Source: Pratylenchus scribneri | Taxonomy: Eukaryota; Nematoda; Chromadorea; Rhabditida; Pratylenchidae | Reading direction: 5' to 3' | Assembly: GCA_030063045.1 (NCBI GenBank) | Contig: JAQSEB010000060.1 | Coordinates: 434,001-498,000, forward strand | Length of the DNA stretch: 64,000 nucleotides | Part shown: one piece after another, positions 1 to 12,275 of the stretch | How positions within the stretch are numbered: the first letter of the stretch is position 1 | Layout of the letters: each line of letters starts with the position of its first letter | Notes under the pieces: model-generated | What the model was told of the DNA's origin: nothing | The model's database searches: none | Seen by the model: only the letters and a program-made list of their open reading frames with translations | Made by a program: the position numbers and the translations under genes

Positions 1-1973
1 TGCAAGGGAAAATGGAAAAGGTAAAATTGGTCAATTTTAATTTGGAATTTTAAATGAATTCAATTAGTGGAAATTTATTTAATTATCTCAAAAACGGAAA
101 AATAAAATTATCAGATTTGGTTCAAATTTTGACATTTTTAATCAAATTTTTCGAATTTTACCAGTTCTTTAACAATATTTTTCATTTTTTCAACAACTTT
201 TTTTATTTATTTTCTCAAACAATATTTTGGGAAAAATTGGGAAAATTCATAAAATTGTTCTTCATCTGTTGGCATTCCTGCCGGATTTTTGATATTTAAA
301 AAAAAGCAAAATTTTCGAAATTATTTTATATAAATTATACAAATCTATTGATTTTAAAGGCAAACGTAGAGAATTGTGGTCCCGCCGAATTTTTTTTTTA
401 AATAAGGGAATCTCATTTTTAGGGGTAATCAATGGTGCTGAGCACGAATCTGAGCTCAGATTTTTGATATCTTACCATCTTGATAAGATAATGACAACTT
501 TTACCATGAAAAAGCAAAGGGGGGACCAAGGGCATTTTTGGCGAAAATTTTTGTTAAGCCAATATGTTGTTCAATTCAATCGACGCAGCTCAACGAGAGG
601 AATCTAATGGTACCATTTTTATTTGAAAATATGGCAAAATAGGTAAGTTATGATAAAAAGAATTATTTATCTTGGTAAGGTATTTAGACATATAACTTGC
701 TAATTTTTCAATATTAGCTAATGCAAGTTATACCATTCGATTCCTCTCGTCGAGCAGCGTCGATTGAGGTATAATTTGCCATAAATAAAATTATTTTGAA
801 AATTGGCCTTGGTCTTATCCTGGCATTTTCTTGGTAAAAGTCGGCAATATTTTACCACGATGACTATCAAAAATCCGAACTCAGAATCGTGTTCAACGCT
901 TAAAATAACCGATAAAATTGTGTTTCCCTTATTTTTAAAATCAAAATCCAGCGGGACCACAATTCTCTACGTTTGCCATTTTAAAAATTAACTTAAATTA
1001 TGAAATGCAATTATTTCTTTTTTCCTAAAATTTTTCATTATTAACCCTTTTTGAGGGAAATGCGAATAGTAAAATTCTCTTAAGAAATTGAAATTTCAGA
1101 TGGCCAAATCGACGGAAAAAATTGGCGGAGTTGAATGGGTCAAATATGATTGGAGGGCATTCAAATTGGATTCAGCGCATTGTGGACCGAGATTGACAAT
1201 TTCTGAAGGGGGATTTGCCGTAAAACATTCTGACCCCGCAGATCGTAAAAATTAAAAAAAAAAGAAAAAATTTTTAATTTAATTATTTTTAAAGGAATGA
1301 ACACTGTTCTTGCCAATTTGCCAATTCCATCATTCATTTTCAGTGCCATCAATAAGTCGAAAATTGCCTTTTATTTCGAAGTGCAATTTCTTAAAAAGTA
1401 AGTGAATATTTTATTATTTTATAAATAAAAATTTATTGCTTAGAAAATAAAATTCGGATAGAATAAAAATAATATTTTCATTTCTAAAAGGCATTATAAA
1501 TATTGAAAACCAATAATTTATGCATTATTTAATGTAGTGGTTATGATATTGAAATTGGATTTTGTACCCAACAATTTCCATTGGAAGGCAGTTGGCTTAG
1601 AAATGGGAACAATTCAATTGGAATTTGGAACAAAGGAGAAATATGGATTGATGGAACCGAGACCGAATTCGAAAATGCCGATGAATATTTCAATGAAGGG
1701 GATTTTGTTGGCATTGGCATAATCCACAAACCAAATTCCAAAATGGAATGTTTTGCAACATTGAATGGCCAATTATTGGGTAAAATAATTAACTCCAAAA
1801 TTAGGAATACCACATTAAATTTTTTTAATTCAGGGAAAGCGGCATTGCCGTCAAAATTCCTTGATCTACCACTTTTCCCTGCTGTCAATTTATTCGTTGC
1901 CGGCGATTCAATCCGTGCCAATTTTGACAAGGAAAATTGCCAATTCAAGGAATTTGGACTTGTCCTTCAATAA
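1..1973 (+). CDS. Coiled-coil/SPRY protein, type I (5' end outside window)
   Basis: Visible exons: end of the coiled-coil exon (..20), 1100-1244, 1295-1397, 1538-1779, 1834-1973; the last four give 209 codons and stop at TAA 1971-1973. Introns are GT-AG with phases 0,1,2,1, identical to the paralogues downstream. Exon 3 begins MAKSTEKIGGVEWVKYD; the SPRY core follows with YFEVQF, IGFC, NSIGIW, GDFVGIGIIH, MECFATLNG, LFPAVNL and DSIRANF. SPRY (RanBPM-like) domains are protein-interaction beta-sandwiches. The coiled-coil exon 2 is nearly all outside the window, recognised from its last bases and the intron start, which match the paralogue at 15640-15700. Its ~1.08 kb intron 2 is enlarged by a foldback element. 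In place of the usual TWNG it has TLNG. Function inferred from family only. Confidence 0.8.
359..977. mobile_element. Foldback (non-autonomous hAT-like) element, 619 bp
   Basis: Long inverted repeat: the left end GGCAAACGTAGAGAATTG reappears inverted at the right end. Flanked by exact 8-bp direct repeats ATTTTAAA at 351-358 and 978-985, the target-duplication length typical of hAT transposons. It sits in the intron between the coiled-coil exon and the first SPRY exon of the type I gene. It is a diverged relative of the 13.3 kb and 40.9 kb elements: same length, same internal TCTTACCATCTTG segment and same order of internal motifs. No transposase ORF. Confidence 0.85.
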
Positions 1974-2573
1974 AATTATGGGAAATGAAGAGAAAAGCAA
2001 TAAATTGTAAGAAGGACAAAGAATTACACATATTTTGAAGATTCTTAAATTTTGAAATTATTTAATTTGATCTTTATGATTTCTTTATTATCAATTTACT
2101 TAATTTCTTACTTCATTTTAATTATTAAATTAATCTTCATCCTCACTTCATTTAATTAGCATGTAATTTTTTGATGAATTTAAAATATTTTCCAACCAAC
2201 TGTAAAATAATAATGTTAAATTTGAATTTTTCACAAGAATTTACTGATTTCTCATTTTAATGTCCATCTTTTTTCTCTGCCTTTTTCAATTCTTATCCAA
2301 ATTCAAACATCATTAAAATTGAATTATTTTAAATTAAAACATTTCAATCAAAATGTTTATTTTTTAAATCAATAAAATTTAGAGGCGTTTTTTAAATAAT
2401 TTGGCAGGTAGTTATATTATATATCTTATTTAAAACATTAAAATTAATTACAAAAATAGTTAAATAAAAATTAAAAAAAAGCGTCGAAAAGTTGACAATC
2501 AAGTTGACAATTTGAATTAGAATTGGGAAAAATTAATCAGAAAAATAAAATGCTCGCACATTATTTAATGTAG

Positions 2574-3019
2574 TGGTTATGATATTGAAATTGGATTTTG
2601 TACCCAACAATTTCCATTGGAAGGCAGTTGGCTTAGAAATGGGAACAATTCAATTGGAATTTGGAATAAAGGAGGAATTTGGATTGATGGAACCCAGATC
2701 AAATTCGGAAATTACAATGGATATTTCAATGAAGGGGATTTTGTTGGCATTGGCATAATCCACAAGCCAAATTCCAAAATGGAATGTTTTGCGACATGGA
2801 ATGGCCAATTACTGGGTAAAAATAATTAACTCTAAAATTAAGAATATCACATTTATCACATTAAATTATTTTAATTCAGGGAAGGCAGAATTACCATCAA
2901 AATTTGTCGACCTAACACTTTTCCCTGCTCTCAGTTTATATTATCCACGCGATTCAATCCGTGCCAATTTTGACAAGGAAAATTGCAAATTCAAGGAATT
3001 CGGACGTGTCCTTCAATAA
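2574..3019 (+). CDS. Duplicated terminal SPRY exon pair (alternative 3' exons or orphan duplicate)
   Basis: Exons 2574-2815 and 2880-3019 duplicate the two last exons of the gene ending at 1973. They keep the same acceptor context (ATTTAATGTAG), the same phases (2 in, 1 between) and an intact frame to TAA 3017-3019. No copy of the preceding exons lies between 1974 and 2573. The exon 1295-1397 could therefore splice to either 1538 or 2574, giving two C-terminal SPRY halves. Alternatively this is a stranded duplicate. The second copy has TWNG where the first has TLNG and ILNYFNSGKAEL-type divergence at the exon border. No disabling mutation is visible. Confidence 0.7.
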
Positions 3020-4116
3020 TGGAAAATGAAGAGAAAAGAAAAACAATGAATCAAATAGATTTGATGCTTTTTAAATTTGAATTCTTTCATTTTAATTTCC
3101 ATCTTTATTACAATTTACTTAATTTCGATACTTCATTTAGTAAATATTCAATCAATATTTCACCTTCAATTCATTTAAATAATTTGTAATTTTTTTTCAT
3201 GAATTTCCTTTAAAATATTCTTCAACATATTTGCTGCATTTTATTCCGACCAAATAAATAAAAATTCCAATTTGCGAATTTTTCTGTTAAATTTAAAATA
3301 TCCAATTTTGTTTTTCTTATCAAATTTTCATCCAAATTTTAAAATTTAATATTCAATGTCGTTTAAATTGAATTATCGGGTGAGAGTTTAATTTCATTCT
3401 ACGAAAAATTAATGATTAATTTAATTAAATTAAAAAATTCTAGTAATTTTTTTTAAATAAGCAAATTATTTAATCATGGGCTTCAAAAAAATTTTTTCGA
3501 GGTAATTCTCCCTCCGTCCAAATTTAAACCATTAATTTTTATCGTCTTTCGAGTAGTTTTGTGTCTGTTTCTTTTACAAAAAAATTGCTCGAAGCAAAAT
3601 GCAAAAATATCCGGGCCTTGGCTTGGCTTGGTCAGCAGCACTCAACATTAAATTCACAGCAGCGGGGAACAGAAGGCGACATTTTATTTGTTCACAAACC
3701 ATTCGCGCACCTAGCTCTAGCAGAATATTCAATTTTTGCTCGAGGCAATTTTCCCCCCAAGCCATAATTCCATCTATAAATGTAAATTTGGGCGTTGGTA
3801 TCTTCTATCCATCCAATTCAAGGAAGAAAACAAAACAACCATTGTCTCATTTTATGCATTTTTTCGGTGCTAATGCGTTTCGCCGAAGAAGGCTTTGAAG
3901 ATATTTTATCCAAATAGGTTTTCTGCTATTTAAAGAGAATAAACCAAATTAGAAAACCCTTATAATTAGTTTCAAAATATAAATTTATATGTTTCGATTG
4001 AAATGTTTAAAATGATATTTTCGGTGAAAAACACACATTTTTTTCATCAAAATTCATTCCAAATTCAGAGATAACCAATTTTTTTTTATCTAATTTCTCA
4101 AAAAATATTCTGCAAA
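3020..4116. promoter_or_regulatory. Intergenic upstream region of SPRY type II gene with conserved promoter module
   Basis: About 1.1 kb without a convincing coding exon. From roughly 3568 to 3900 it carries the module found upstream of the other cluster genes: a segment around TTGCTCGAAGCAAAATGCAA, a CAGCAGCGGGGAACAGAAGG-like stretch, then GCTCGAGGCAATTTTCCCC at 3738, followed by AAGCCATAATTCCATC. A TATA-like TGCTATTTAAAGAG lies near 3928, in the same position as in the 18.7 kb paralogue. Regulatory role is inferred from conservation; short ORFs here are not supported. Confidence 0.55.
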
Positions 4117-7100
4117 ATGAATCCAAATAATAGTGGATTTATAATTGAGGATGAGCTGAATGAATCCGATTTTACAGCCGATTCATCCATTGGAGGAATG
4201 AATATGAAACAAATTGTCGACAGAATTCAAAAATTAGAGGTAAATTTTTAGGTACTTGTCAGTTTTTAGTTATTCAGATTTTTTCTACCCTAATATTAAA
4301 GTAACCATATGTTACATCCAAATTTATAATAAGATTCTAATAACTAAAATAGTGTTTCTCCACCATTTAAAATATGGAAAATTAAATCAAAATTTCTAAA
4401 AAAATTTTTTGTACCTGACAACGATAACTGAAAATTACCCATTTTGGTGGCAAAATTTAATTATTTTAAATCTAGGAAATGGCAATAAAAAATGTGAATG
4501 GCACAAATGTTGGAGAACAATTTGGAATGATGCAAATTGGTTGGAAAATGGGCAAAGAAATTGGCGAATTGAAGAATAAAATGGATGGAATGAAAGAAGA
4601 AATGGCAAAAATGAAGGAAGAATTAAATGGATTGAAGGCAGAAAATAAAGAATTGAAAGAAGAAGTTGAAAAATTGGAAGAAATAAATGAAGAAAAATTC
4701 AATGAAATAGAAATAATGAAGAAAGGAATTGAAGGATTGAAGCAAGAAAATGGAAAATTAAAAGAAGAATTGGAGGGAAATGGACATGCATTTAGGGAAA
4801 TGAAGAATGAAATGATGGAATTAAAGGCCCAAATTGTTGAGAAGGACAGTAGAATTGAAGAATTTGAGGCAGAAATAAATGGATTGAAGAAAGAAAATGC
4901 CGAAAAAATGGAAGGAATAAAGAAAGCCATTGAACAATTGAAAAGGTCAAAGAATGAAGAGAATCATGCATTTGAGAAATTGAAGGAAGAAAATGAACAC
5001 AAATTGAGGGAAATGGCCGAAATAATTGCACAAATTGGCGGAAAAAATGCCGAATTGGATGGTCAAATTACTGAATTGAAAGGAGAGAATGCAAAATTGG
5101 GAGGAAAGACAAATGATTTAGAAAAGCAATTCGAAAATGTAAGTTTGGCTAAATTTTAATTTGCAATTTTATATGAATTCAAATTAATTAAAAATATTTG
5201 TAATAAAAAAACATTATAAATTAATTTAAATCAAAAAACATTTAAAAATTTGTAATTTAGGTATATTCTAAACATTATGTTTATGTAATAAATGAAGAAA
5301 GACCACTCGATTTAATTTAAATATTTGTTATCATTTTATTTATATTTTGGATCCAATGTCTTTCCCAAATCCCAAGTTGAGAATTTCCCCCAATTCAATA
5401 TACTTTTTCTATACTCAATAAATAAATAAAATAAATAAAAGCTTATTCTCTATTAAATTATTGAATAAATCTTTGTTTGGGTTTGGGTTCAGCCCTTCCA
5501 AATACTGCGCACGATTCTACTTGGTAGCACCGAATCAAGATCGCCCTCAACTGGCTGTTGTTTTCTTCAATAGAGTTAAGCTCTATCTACATTTCAAAAA
5601 ATCATTTGCCATGGTCGTTCCCCGAGACAACAAGAGGAGGTTTGTGAGCAGCTCAAATAATCTGGAGGTGGAAGATGGCGTCAATGATAATTCGGAAAGA
5701 ACCGATAATTCAAAGGCCCTTCAAAACAAACCGGAGGAAATTGCAGCAGCAAATAAAATTCCCAAACGTGCTTTCGGAAACGAAAATGCAAATAATTTGC
5801 TGGATGAGATGAGGACTCTTTTCGCAAGGATCGAACAGAATCAAATTGATCAGGCGGGAGTGTGGCGGAAGCAATCCAAGGTTTTTGAAAAAGTGCAAGA
5901 AAAGGATATGAAAATAATGAGACCAAAATTATGTGATGAAACCGATGGAAAACAGGAAATTAGGAAAGCCCGTTCAGCGGGAACGATTCAAATAGTAAAT
6001 GGAAAAGACGAGGATGGCAAAAATGGCGATAAATTTTCGAATTCAATAAACAATGGAAATGAATTGAGCAAAGAAACGGAGCAAATAATTACAGACATGG
6101 AAATTATTTTGAGAAAATATTTGGCAACAACCGCAAAACAAAATATCAACAACAAAAATTGCAACAAAAATGCAAAAGAACAACAGAAAATCGACAAAAT
6201 TATTCCAACTATTAAGCAATCATTCGGGTCATCGCCAAATCAGCAGCCAACTCGTGAAATTCGTGCAAAAAATGAGGACACTATTGGAAATGAATTTGGA
6301 ATAAAGGTTTGTCCTGTACCAGACTTTCAATGCCAGAGTCATAATTTTCAAAAATTCGACAAAAAAGAACGAGATGTGCCAAACAAACAATTCATCATCC
6401 AGCAGAAAATTTCGTCCAATTTGCCAATGAACCATTTTGTGCCAGTGGAAGGCACACATTTTCTGGCCGAATGGGGAAGACTCACCCACCAATTCGAAAA
6501 ATTTTCACTTAAAATAATTCCAAAAATGAACACCGCTTGGATTGGCATTGGCTGTTTGCAATTAAATTGGAATTTCTTCCCTTCGGTTAAGCCGAAGCGC
6601 AATAATAAGAGAGTGGGTTGGCATCCTCCCATTTCTTTTCGAATTTTCGCCGATTTTGCCAAGCACGATTGGTCAATGATTGCAAAAAGCCCAATAAAAT
6701 GGAATCGCGGAAAAATCGGATGGCAAAAAATTGGAAATGCGGAAAATTCGTCACAATTTCATGAGAATGTTTGGGAACCGTCCTTTGCCTTGCCATCCAT
6801 TGCAAAATTTGATCGAATTTCCACCCAGATGGACGAAGAAGAATGTCCGCGCATGGAAGCGCTTTCAGAGGACGGGGGAATGTAATAAATGAAGAAAGAC
6901 CACTCGATTTAATTTAAATATTTGTTATCATTTTATTTATATTTTGGATCCAATGTCTTTCCCAAATCCCAAGTTGAGAATTTCCCCCAATTCAATATAC
7001 TTTTTCTATACTCAATAAATAAATAAAATAAATAAAAGCTTATTCTCTATTAAATTATTGAATAAATCTTTGTTTGGGTTTGGGTTCAGCCCTTCCAAAT

Positions 7101-10021
7101 ACTGCGCACGATTCTACTTGGTAGCACCGAATCAAGATCGCCCTCAACTGGCTGTTGTTTTCTTCAATAGAGTTAAGCTCTATCTACATTTCAAAAAATC
7201 ATTTGCCATGGTCGTTCCCCGAGACAACAAGAGGAGGTTTGTGAGCAGCTCAAATAATCTGGAGGTGGAAGATGGCGTCAATGATAATTCGGAAAGAACC
7301 GATAATTCAAAGGCCCTTCAAAACAAACCGGAGGAAATTGCAGCAGCAAATAAAATTCCCAAACGTGCTTTCGGAAACGAAAATGCAAATAATTTGCTGG
7401 ATGAGATGAGGACTCTTTTCGCAAGGATCGAACAGAAATCAAATTGATCAGGCGGGAGTGTGGCGGAAGCAATCCAAGGTTTTTGAAAAAGTGCAAGAAA
7501 AGGATATGAAAATAATGAGACCAAAATTATGTGATGAAACCGATGGAAAACAGGAAATTAGGAAAGCCCGTTCAGCGGGAACGATTCAAATAGTAAATGG
7601 AAAAGACGAGGATGGCAAAAATGGCGATAAATTTTCGAATTCAATAAACAATGGAAATGAATTGAGCAAAGAAACGGAGCAAATAATTACAGACATGGAA
7701 ATTATTTTGAGAAAATATTTGGCAACAACCGCAAAATAAAATATCAACAACAAAAATTGCAACAAAAATGCAAAAGAACAACAGAAAATCGACAAAATTA
7801 TTCCAACTATTAAGCAATCATTCGGGTCATCGCCAAATCAGCAGCCAACTCGTGAAATTCGTGCAAAAAATGAGGACACTATTGGAAATGAATTTGGAAT
7901 AAAGGTTTGTCCTGTACCAGACTTTCAATGCCAGAGTCATAATTTTCAAAAATTCGACAAAAAAGAACGAGATGTGCCAAACAAACAATTCATCATCCAG
8001 CAGAAAATTTCGTCCAATTTGCCAATGAACCATTTTGTGCCAGTGGAAGGCACACATTTTCTGGCCGAATGGGGAAGACTCACCCACCAATTCGAAAAAT
8101 TTTCACTTAAAATAATTCCAAAAATGAACACCGCTTGGATTGGCATTGGCTGTTTGCAATTAAATTGGAATTTCTTCCCTTCGGTTAAGCCGAAGCGCAA
8201 TAATAAGAGAGTGGGTTGGCATCCTCCCATTTCTTTTCGAATTTTCGCCGATTTTGCCAAGCACGATTGGTCAATGATTGCAAAAAGCCCAATAAAATGG
8301 AATCGCGGAAAAATCGGATGGCAAAAAATTGGAAATGCGGAAAATTCGTCACAATTTCATGAGAATGTTTGGGAACCGTCCTTTGCCTTGCCATCCATTG
8401 CAAAATTTGATCGAATTTCCACCCAGATGGACGAAGAAGAATGTCCGCGCATGGAAGCGCTTTCAGAGGACGGGGGAATGTAATAAATGAAGAAAGACCA
8501 CTCGATTTAATTTAAATATTTGTTATCATTTTATTTATATTTTGGATCCAATGTCTTTCCCAAATCCCAAGTTGAGAATTTCCCCCAATTCAATATACTT
8601 TTTCTATACTCAATAAATAAATAAAATAAATAAAAGCTTATTCTCTATTAAATTATTGAATAAATCTTTGTTTGGGTTTGGGTTCAGCCCTTCCAAATAC
8701 TGCGCACGATTCTACTCATTAAACATTTTTTTTCCATTTTTCGTGCCTTTTTACAAATCCTCTAAATCAGCATCAATTTAATAATTTTTATTAGTGATTT
8801 GAAGAAAAATAATAAAATATTCTCAAAAAATTTCAGTTGCCATTTTTGACCAAAATAATTGATGGGATTCAATGGGCAAGATATAATTCCAATGAATATA
8901 AATCGCATTTGAAAGTTGGGCCTAAATTAACAATTTCCAAGAAAGAATTTATTGTCAAACATGCTGGCCCAAATGGTAAAATTAAATACTAATGGAAAAT
9001 GGAATAAAAATCAAAAATATTATTTTTTAAAGGTACAAACATTGTTCTTGCCAATATGCCAATTCCTGGATTCAATTTATTTAGAAAAAATAAACGGATA
9101 ATTGCCTTTTACTTTGAAATAGAAATTCTCAGCAGAAAGCAAAATTGGTAATTAATTTTGAATTTACATTGGAAATTAAATTTTTTTTTGAAAATGTATT
9201 AATTTACCTTGAAAAAGAATTAATTTACTTAAATCTTATGTGTCGATAAATAGTGATTTTTTAAGGCCATAAAACTTGGCCAAAACAGAATTCTTTAGGA
9301 TTCCCTAGCCCATGATTCCATCCTTCCATGAAGCTGACCCTGAGCCTTATCTAGTTATGGCCAAGTTATATGACTAAAAATATAATATTTTTCGATACGA
9401 AAGAATTTGTGTAAATTAATGTTTTTTCTTATTGTTTTTTTTTTTGTTTAAAAATTAAGTTACGAAAATAATTTTTATTTCACAGATGCAATAAATTTAA
9501 TTTTGATAATATTTGAGAAATAAATTAATTAATATTTTTTAGCAATGCCGGCATTGTCATTGGATTTTGTGGAAAACATTTTCCATTGGAAGGCAATTGG
9601 CTTGGTAATGAGAACACTGATTCAATTGGAATTCGGCAAAAAGGAGTAATGCAGATTGATGGATGCTTGCATAAATTCGGAAATGTCGACGGATATTTCA
9701 GTGAAGGGGATTTTGTTGGCATTGGCATAATCCACCACAGGAAAAATTCGAAAATGGAATGTTTTGGCACTTGGAATGGCAAATTGATGGGTAAAAATAA
9801 TTCTCAAAAATTATTCAAAATTTAATAAATTTAAAAAATTTTTAATTAAAATTATAATAAATAAATAATTAAATTCAACAGGTAAGGTTGAATTGCTGCC
9901 AAAATTTATCGACCTCCCACTTTTCCCTGCTATCAATTTATATTATGCCGGCGATTCAATTCGAATTAATTTTGATATGGATAAATTCAAATTCAAAGAA
10001 TTCGGACATGCACTTCAATAA
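4117..10021 (+). CDS. Coiled-coil/SPRY protein, type II (475 aa)
   Basis: Exons 4117-4239, 4476-5138, 8837-8975, 9033-9147, 9543-9790, 9882-10021; phases 0,0,1,2,1; 476 codons including TAA. Exon 1 encodes an acidic start (MNPNNSGFIIEDELNESDF). Exon 2 is a ~220-residue Lys/Glu coiled coil of ELK/EENGxL-type heptads. Exons 3-6 form the SPRY domain, with LPFLTKIIDGIQWARYNS, YFEIEI, IGFCGKHFPLEGNW, DSIGIRQKG, GDFVGIGIIHH, MECFGTWNG, LFPAINLYY and DSIRINF. No signal peptide, so probably intracellular. Intron 2 is 3.7 kb instead of ~200 bp because it holds the tandem 1.6 kb insertion. Type II genes are marked by the LPFLTKI exon 3. Closest relative is the gene at 18730. Partners unknown. Confidence 0.85.
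5611..6885 (+). CDS. Orphan intronless ORF nested in the SPRY gene intron (424 aa), copy 1
   Basis: Open from ATG 5611 (MVVPRDNKRRFVSSSNN) to TAA 6883-6885. The frame is open upstream to 5461 but without an earlier ATG. The N-terminal two thirds are polar and Asn/Lys/Glu-rich, with a possible short coiled region (LLDEMRTLFARIEQ). The C-terminal ~140 residues are more ordered, with HFVPVEGTHFLAEWGRL, WIGIGCLQLNWNFFP and VGWHPPISFRIFADF, and are rich in Trp. No signal peptide or membrane segment. Same strand as the host gene. Several AATAAA-type signals follow at about 7015-7040. I do not recognise the family. Lack of introns in an intron-rich neighbourhood suggests a retrocopy or a captured gene. 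Codon use is slightly richer in G+C than the intron around it. Confidence 0.6.
   Translation: MVVPRDNKRRFVSSSNNLEVEDGVNDNSERTDNSKALQNKPEEIAAANKIPKRAFGNENANNLLDEMRTLFARIEQNQIDQAGVWRKQSKVFEKVQEKDMKIMRPKLCDETDGKQEIRKARSAGTIQIVNGKDEDGKNGDKFSNSINNGNELSKETEQIITDMEIILRKYLATTAKQNINNKNCNKNAKEQQKIDKIIPTIKQSFGSSPNQQPTREIRAKNEDTIGNEFGIKVCPVPDFQCQSHNFQKFDKKERDVPNKQFIIQQKISSNLPMNHFVPVEGTHFLAEWGRLTHQFEKFSLKIIPKMNTAWIGIGCLQLNWNFFPSVKPKRNNKRVGWHPPISFRIFADFAKHDWSMIAKSPIKWNRGKIGWQKIGNAENSSQFHENVWEPSFALPSIAKFDRISTQMDEEECPRMEALSEDGGM
7208..8483 (+). pseudogene. Orphan ORF copy 2, broken by frameshift and nonsense change
   Basis: Nearly identical to the ORF at 5611-6885. One extra A near 7436 (CAGAAATCA against CAGAATCA in copy 1) shifts the frame into TGA 7445-7447. 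Further on, a CAA codon has become TAA at 7737-7739. The remaining frame is open again from about 7974 to TAA 8481-8483. Either a fresh pseudogene after tandem duplication or assembly/sequencing error in one copy; two independent lesions favour real decay. Confidence 0.75.
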
Positions 10022-10218
10022 TTTGAAATGAATTGAATTCAAAAACATAAAGAATTAAAATGCTTACATTTTATAATTATATAATTTTTTCAATTTGCTT
10101 ATTTTTAGAACTTAATTTAAATATTAAATCAATCTCCATAAAAATTCAGTCGAATTCGCTGTTTTTTAAATTTTAATCCAATTTTTTCTTTTCAATACAC
10201 AATTCTCATATTCATATA

Positions 10219-11558
10219 TGTCGGGGCGAAAGTTGAAATTCGGCGAATCTTGAAATTCGCCGGCGAAAGTTGAAATTTTTCAGCTTTCGCCAATTTTCGG
10301 CGAAAATTGAAATATCTTCGGATTCGCCGGCGAAAATTGAAATTATTCAACTTTCGCCAACTTTCGGCGAAAGTCGAAATATCTACATGTCCATTTATAA
10401 ATAATCTCTACACTTTGATTGCGCTTATAAAAAATCGAATAAAACAATTTCAATTTATTTATTTCATCAAAATTGTATTTTTTTATGCTAAATAAATTGA
10501 AGACAATAAAATGAAAATAATATAATGGAGACCAAAAAATTAAATAAAATGTACATGTTTTAAATAAATTATCATTTGTTCTGGCATGACAAGCTAGAAT
10601 GGCACCTACTTCTGCATCCGGATATAGGGGGATTATAGAGGATTAAGGGGGATTAAGGTGGATTATGCCCGGAATTGGAATGGAAATGATCTGGAAGACC
10701 ACTGGAAGATCGGGGAAGTGGATCGGAGGGCCTGAAAATGCGCAGGATTAAACCGGATATAGGGGGATTAAGGTGGATAGAGAGGGATTAAGCCGGATTA
10801 AGCTCCGAAAAAGATGGGCGCGAATCTTGGTTTGGCTATTATTTTTCCGACTTCGCGAGAATTCTATGCTATGAACTCCTAACCCTAATCCCTGGCCCCT
10901 AACTAGGCTTATCCGGCATAATCCCCTTTAATCCTCCTTGATCCCTCCATATGCGGCTTAATCCTGCGCACTCTCTGGTCCTTCGGCTCACTTCCCGATT
11001 TTCCATAGGCCCTCCGGACCATTTCCCATCTTTTTCGGAGCTTAATCCCCCTATATCCGGCTATATCCCTTGCCATTTCAGGCACTTCCCGACCTTCCAT
11101 TGGCCTTCCGGACCATTACCATATTTCGAGGCTTAATCCATCTTAATCCCTCTATATCCACCTTAATCCCCTTAATTGTTATTTTTCAGTTTTTGCGGCA
11201 TAAAAAATACTTTTTGTGCCATTTAAAATATAATTTAATTCCGTGTGGCAAAAAAATATTTTTTGTGGCAAAAAAATAGTAACCATTAAAAATAATTAAT
11301 TAATAATTAGAATTCTTAGTTAAAATTGAAAGGCTAGACCAAATTAATGTGGTAGAGAAAAAGGATACGCAGATATTTCCACTTTCACTGATAGATATTT
11401 CGACTTTCGCCGAAAGTTGGCGAAAGTTGAATAATTTCAATTTTCGCCGGCGAATCCGAAGATATTTCAACTTTCGCCGAAAATTGGCGAAAGCTGAAAA
11501 ATTTCAACTTTCGCCGGCGAATTTCAAGTTTCGCCGAATTTCAACTTTCGCCCCGACA
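10219..11558. mobile_element. Large palindromic element with GGCGAAAGTTGAAAT arms, 1.34 kb
   Basis: Outer arms of ~180 bp (10219-10390 and 11380-11558) are inverted copies starting TGTCGGGGCGAAAG. They are built from repeated CGGCGAAAGTTGAAAT blocks. Inner arms (10610-10810 and 10900-11180) are inverted runs of GGATTAAGGGGGATTAAG-like blocks. Flanking TA dinucleotides at both ends would fit a Tc1/mariner-type 2-bp target duplication, but the A/T-rich flanks make the exact end uncertain. It lies in the intergenic region between two SPRY genes. No transposase ORF. Confidence 0.75.
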
Positions 11559-12039
11559 TATATAATTTAAATAAAATGAATTATTTTAGATACAATATTT
11601 CACTTTTTTTTAGAAAGAGAGGCATATCAAAAATTTAAAAATAAATTGAAAATTAATTTATTTAATAAATCAAATAAAGTATAACCAGTAACCACTTTCA
11701 ATATCCCATGATAATTCATACTTTGGGGATGTTAAAAATAATAATTTCCCCTATATTTTCCAGTCTCTATTAATTCCCCAATCCCCATCCCTTTAATAAT
11801 TCCCCCACACTTTTGGAGTTTAATAATAATTCTCAATGTGGTATTGAAATAGGTTATACGGTCTCTATTTTACATTTTTCTCAATCAACTCGACATGATC
11901 ATTATGGGAGGAAACATTAATAAATTATCATTATTTATTTACTCGGCTCATGTAATCACATAATCTTATGGAACCTCAAAAAATTCCTCGAAGCAATTTT
12001 CCCATCATTCCAAGATAAAAAAAAAGAAAAAATATTAAT

Positions 12040-12275
12040 CATTCAAAAGATGCTCTAAACGGAATGCTTGAGCATTGCCTTGTGTTAAGCAGGCAATATA
12101 GGAGACGAGAGACGACATAAATATAACTTTTTTATTTGTCATCATTTAAAAAAAAAGAACAAAGTTCTCAATTAATTTTCTTGGCTCTAAAAGAATATTC
12201 AAATTTTTGCTAGAGGCAATTTTCCCAAGCCTCAATTGTCAATTCCATTCCATTCCCCCATAATAATGTCAGTAT
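12040..12275 (+). promoter_or_regulatory. Conserved promoter module, distal copy without its own gene
   Basis: Contains the module order seen before the SPRY genes: ATGCTCTAAACGGAATGC, an AAAGTTCTC segment, GAATATTCAAATTTTTGC, then TAGAGGCAATTTTCCC at 12210 and a TAATGTCAGTATGGGATTGG end. No coding exon follows before the next modules at 14.1-14.5 kb, so it is a duplicated promoter module. Regulatory role is inferred. Confidence 0.45.

Larger units (their letters stand above)
5285..8716. repeat. Tandem duplication of a ~1.6 kb unit inside an intron
   Basis: The boundary sequence GTAATAAATGAAGAAAGACC occurs at 5285, 6882 and 8480, giving periods of 1597 and 1598 bp. The third, partial copy ends at about 8716 (after CGCACGATTCTACT). 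The array is thus unit, unit, ~235-bp partial. Units are almost identical. The corresponding intron of the paralogue at 18.7 kb is only 198 bp and lacks the unit, so this is an insertion. Each unit carries one intronless ORF. Confidence 0.9.

Noticed and set aside
5461..5610. N-terminal extension of the orphan ORF from 5461
   Set aside because: No ATG; the open frame would need a TTG start. ATG 5611 is the first usable start.
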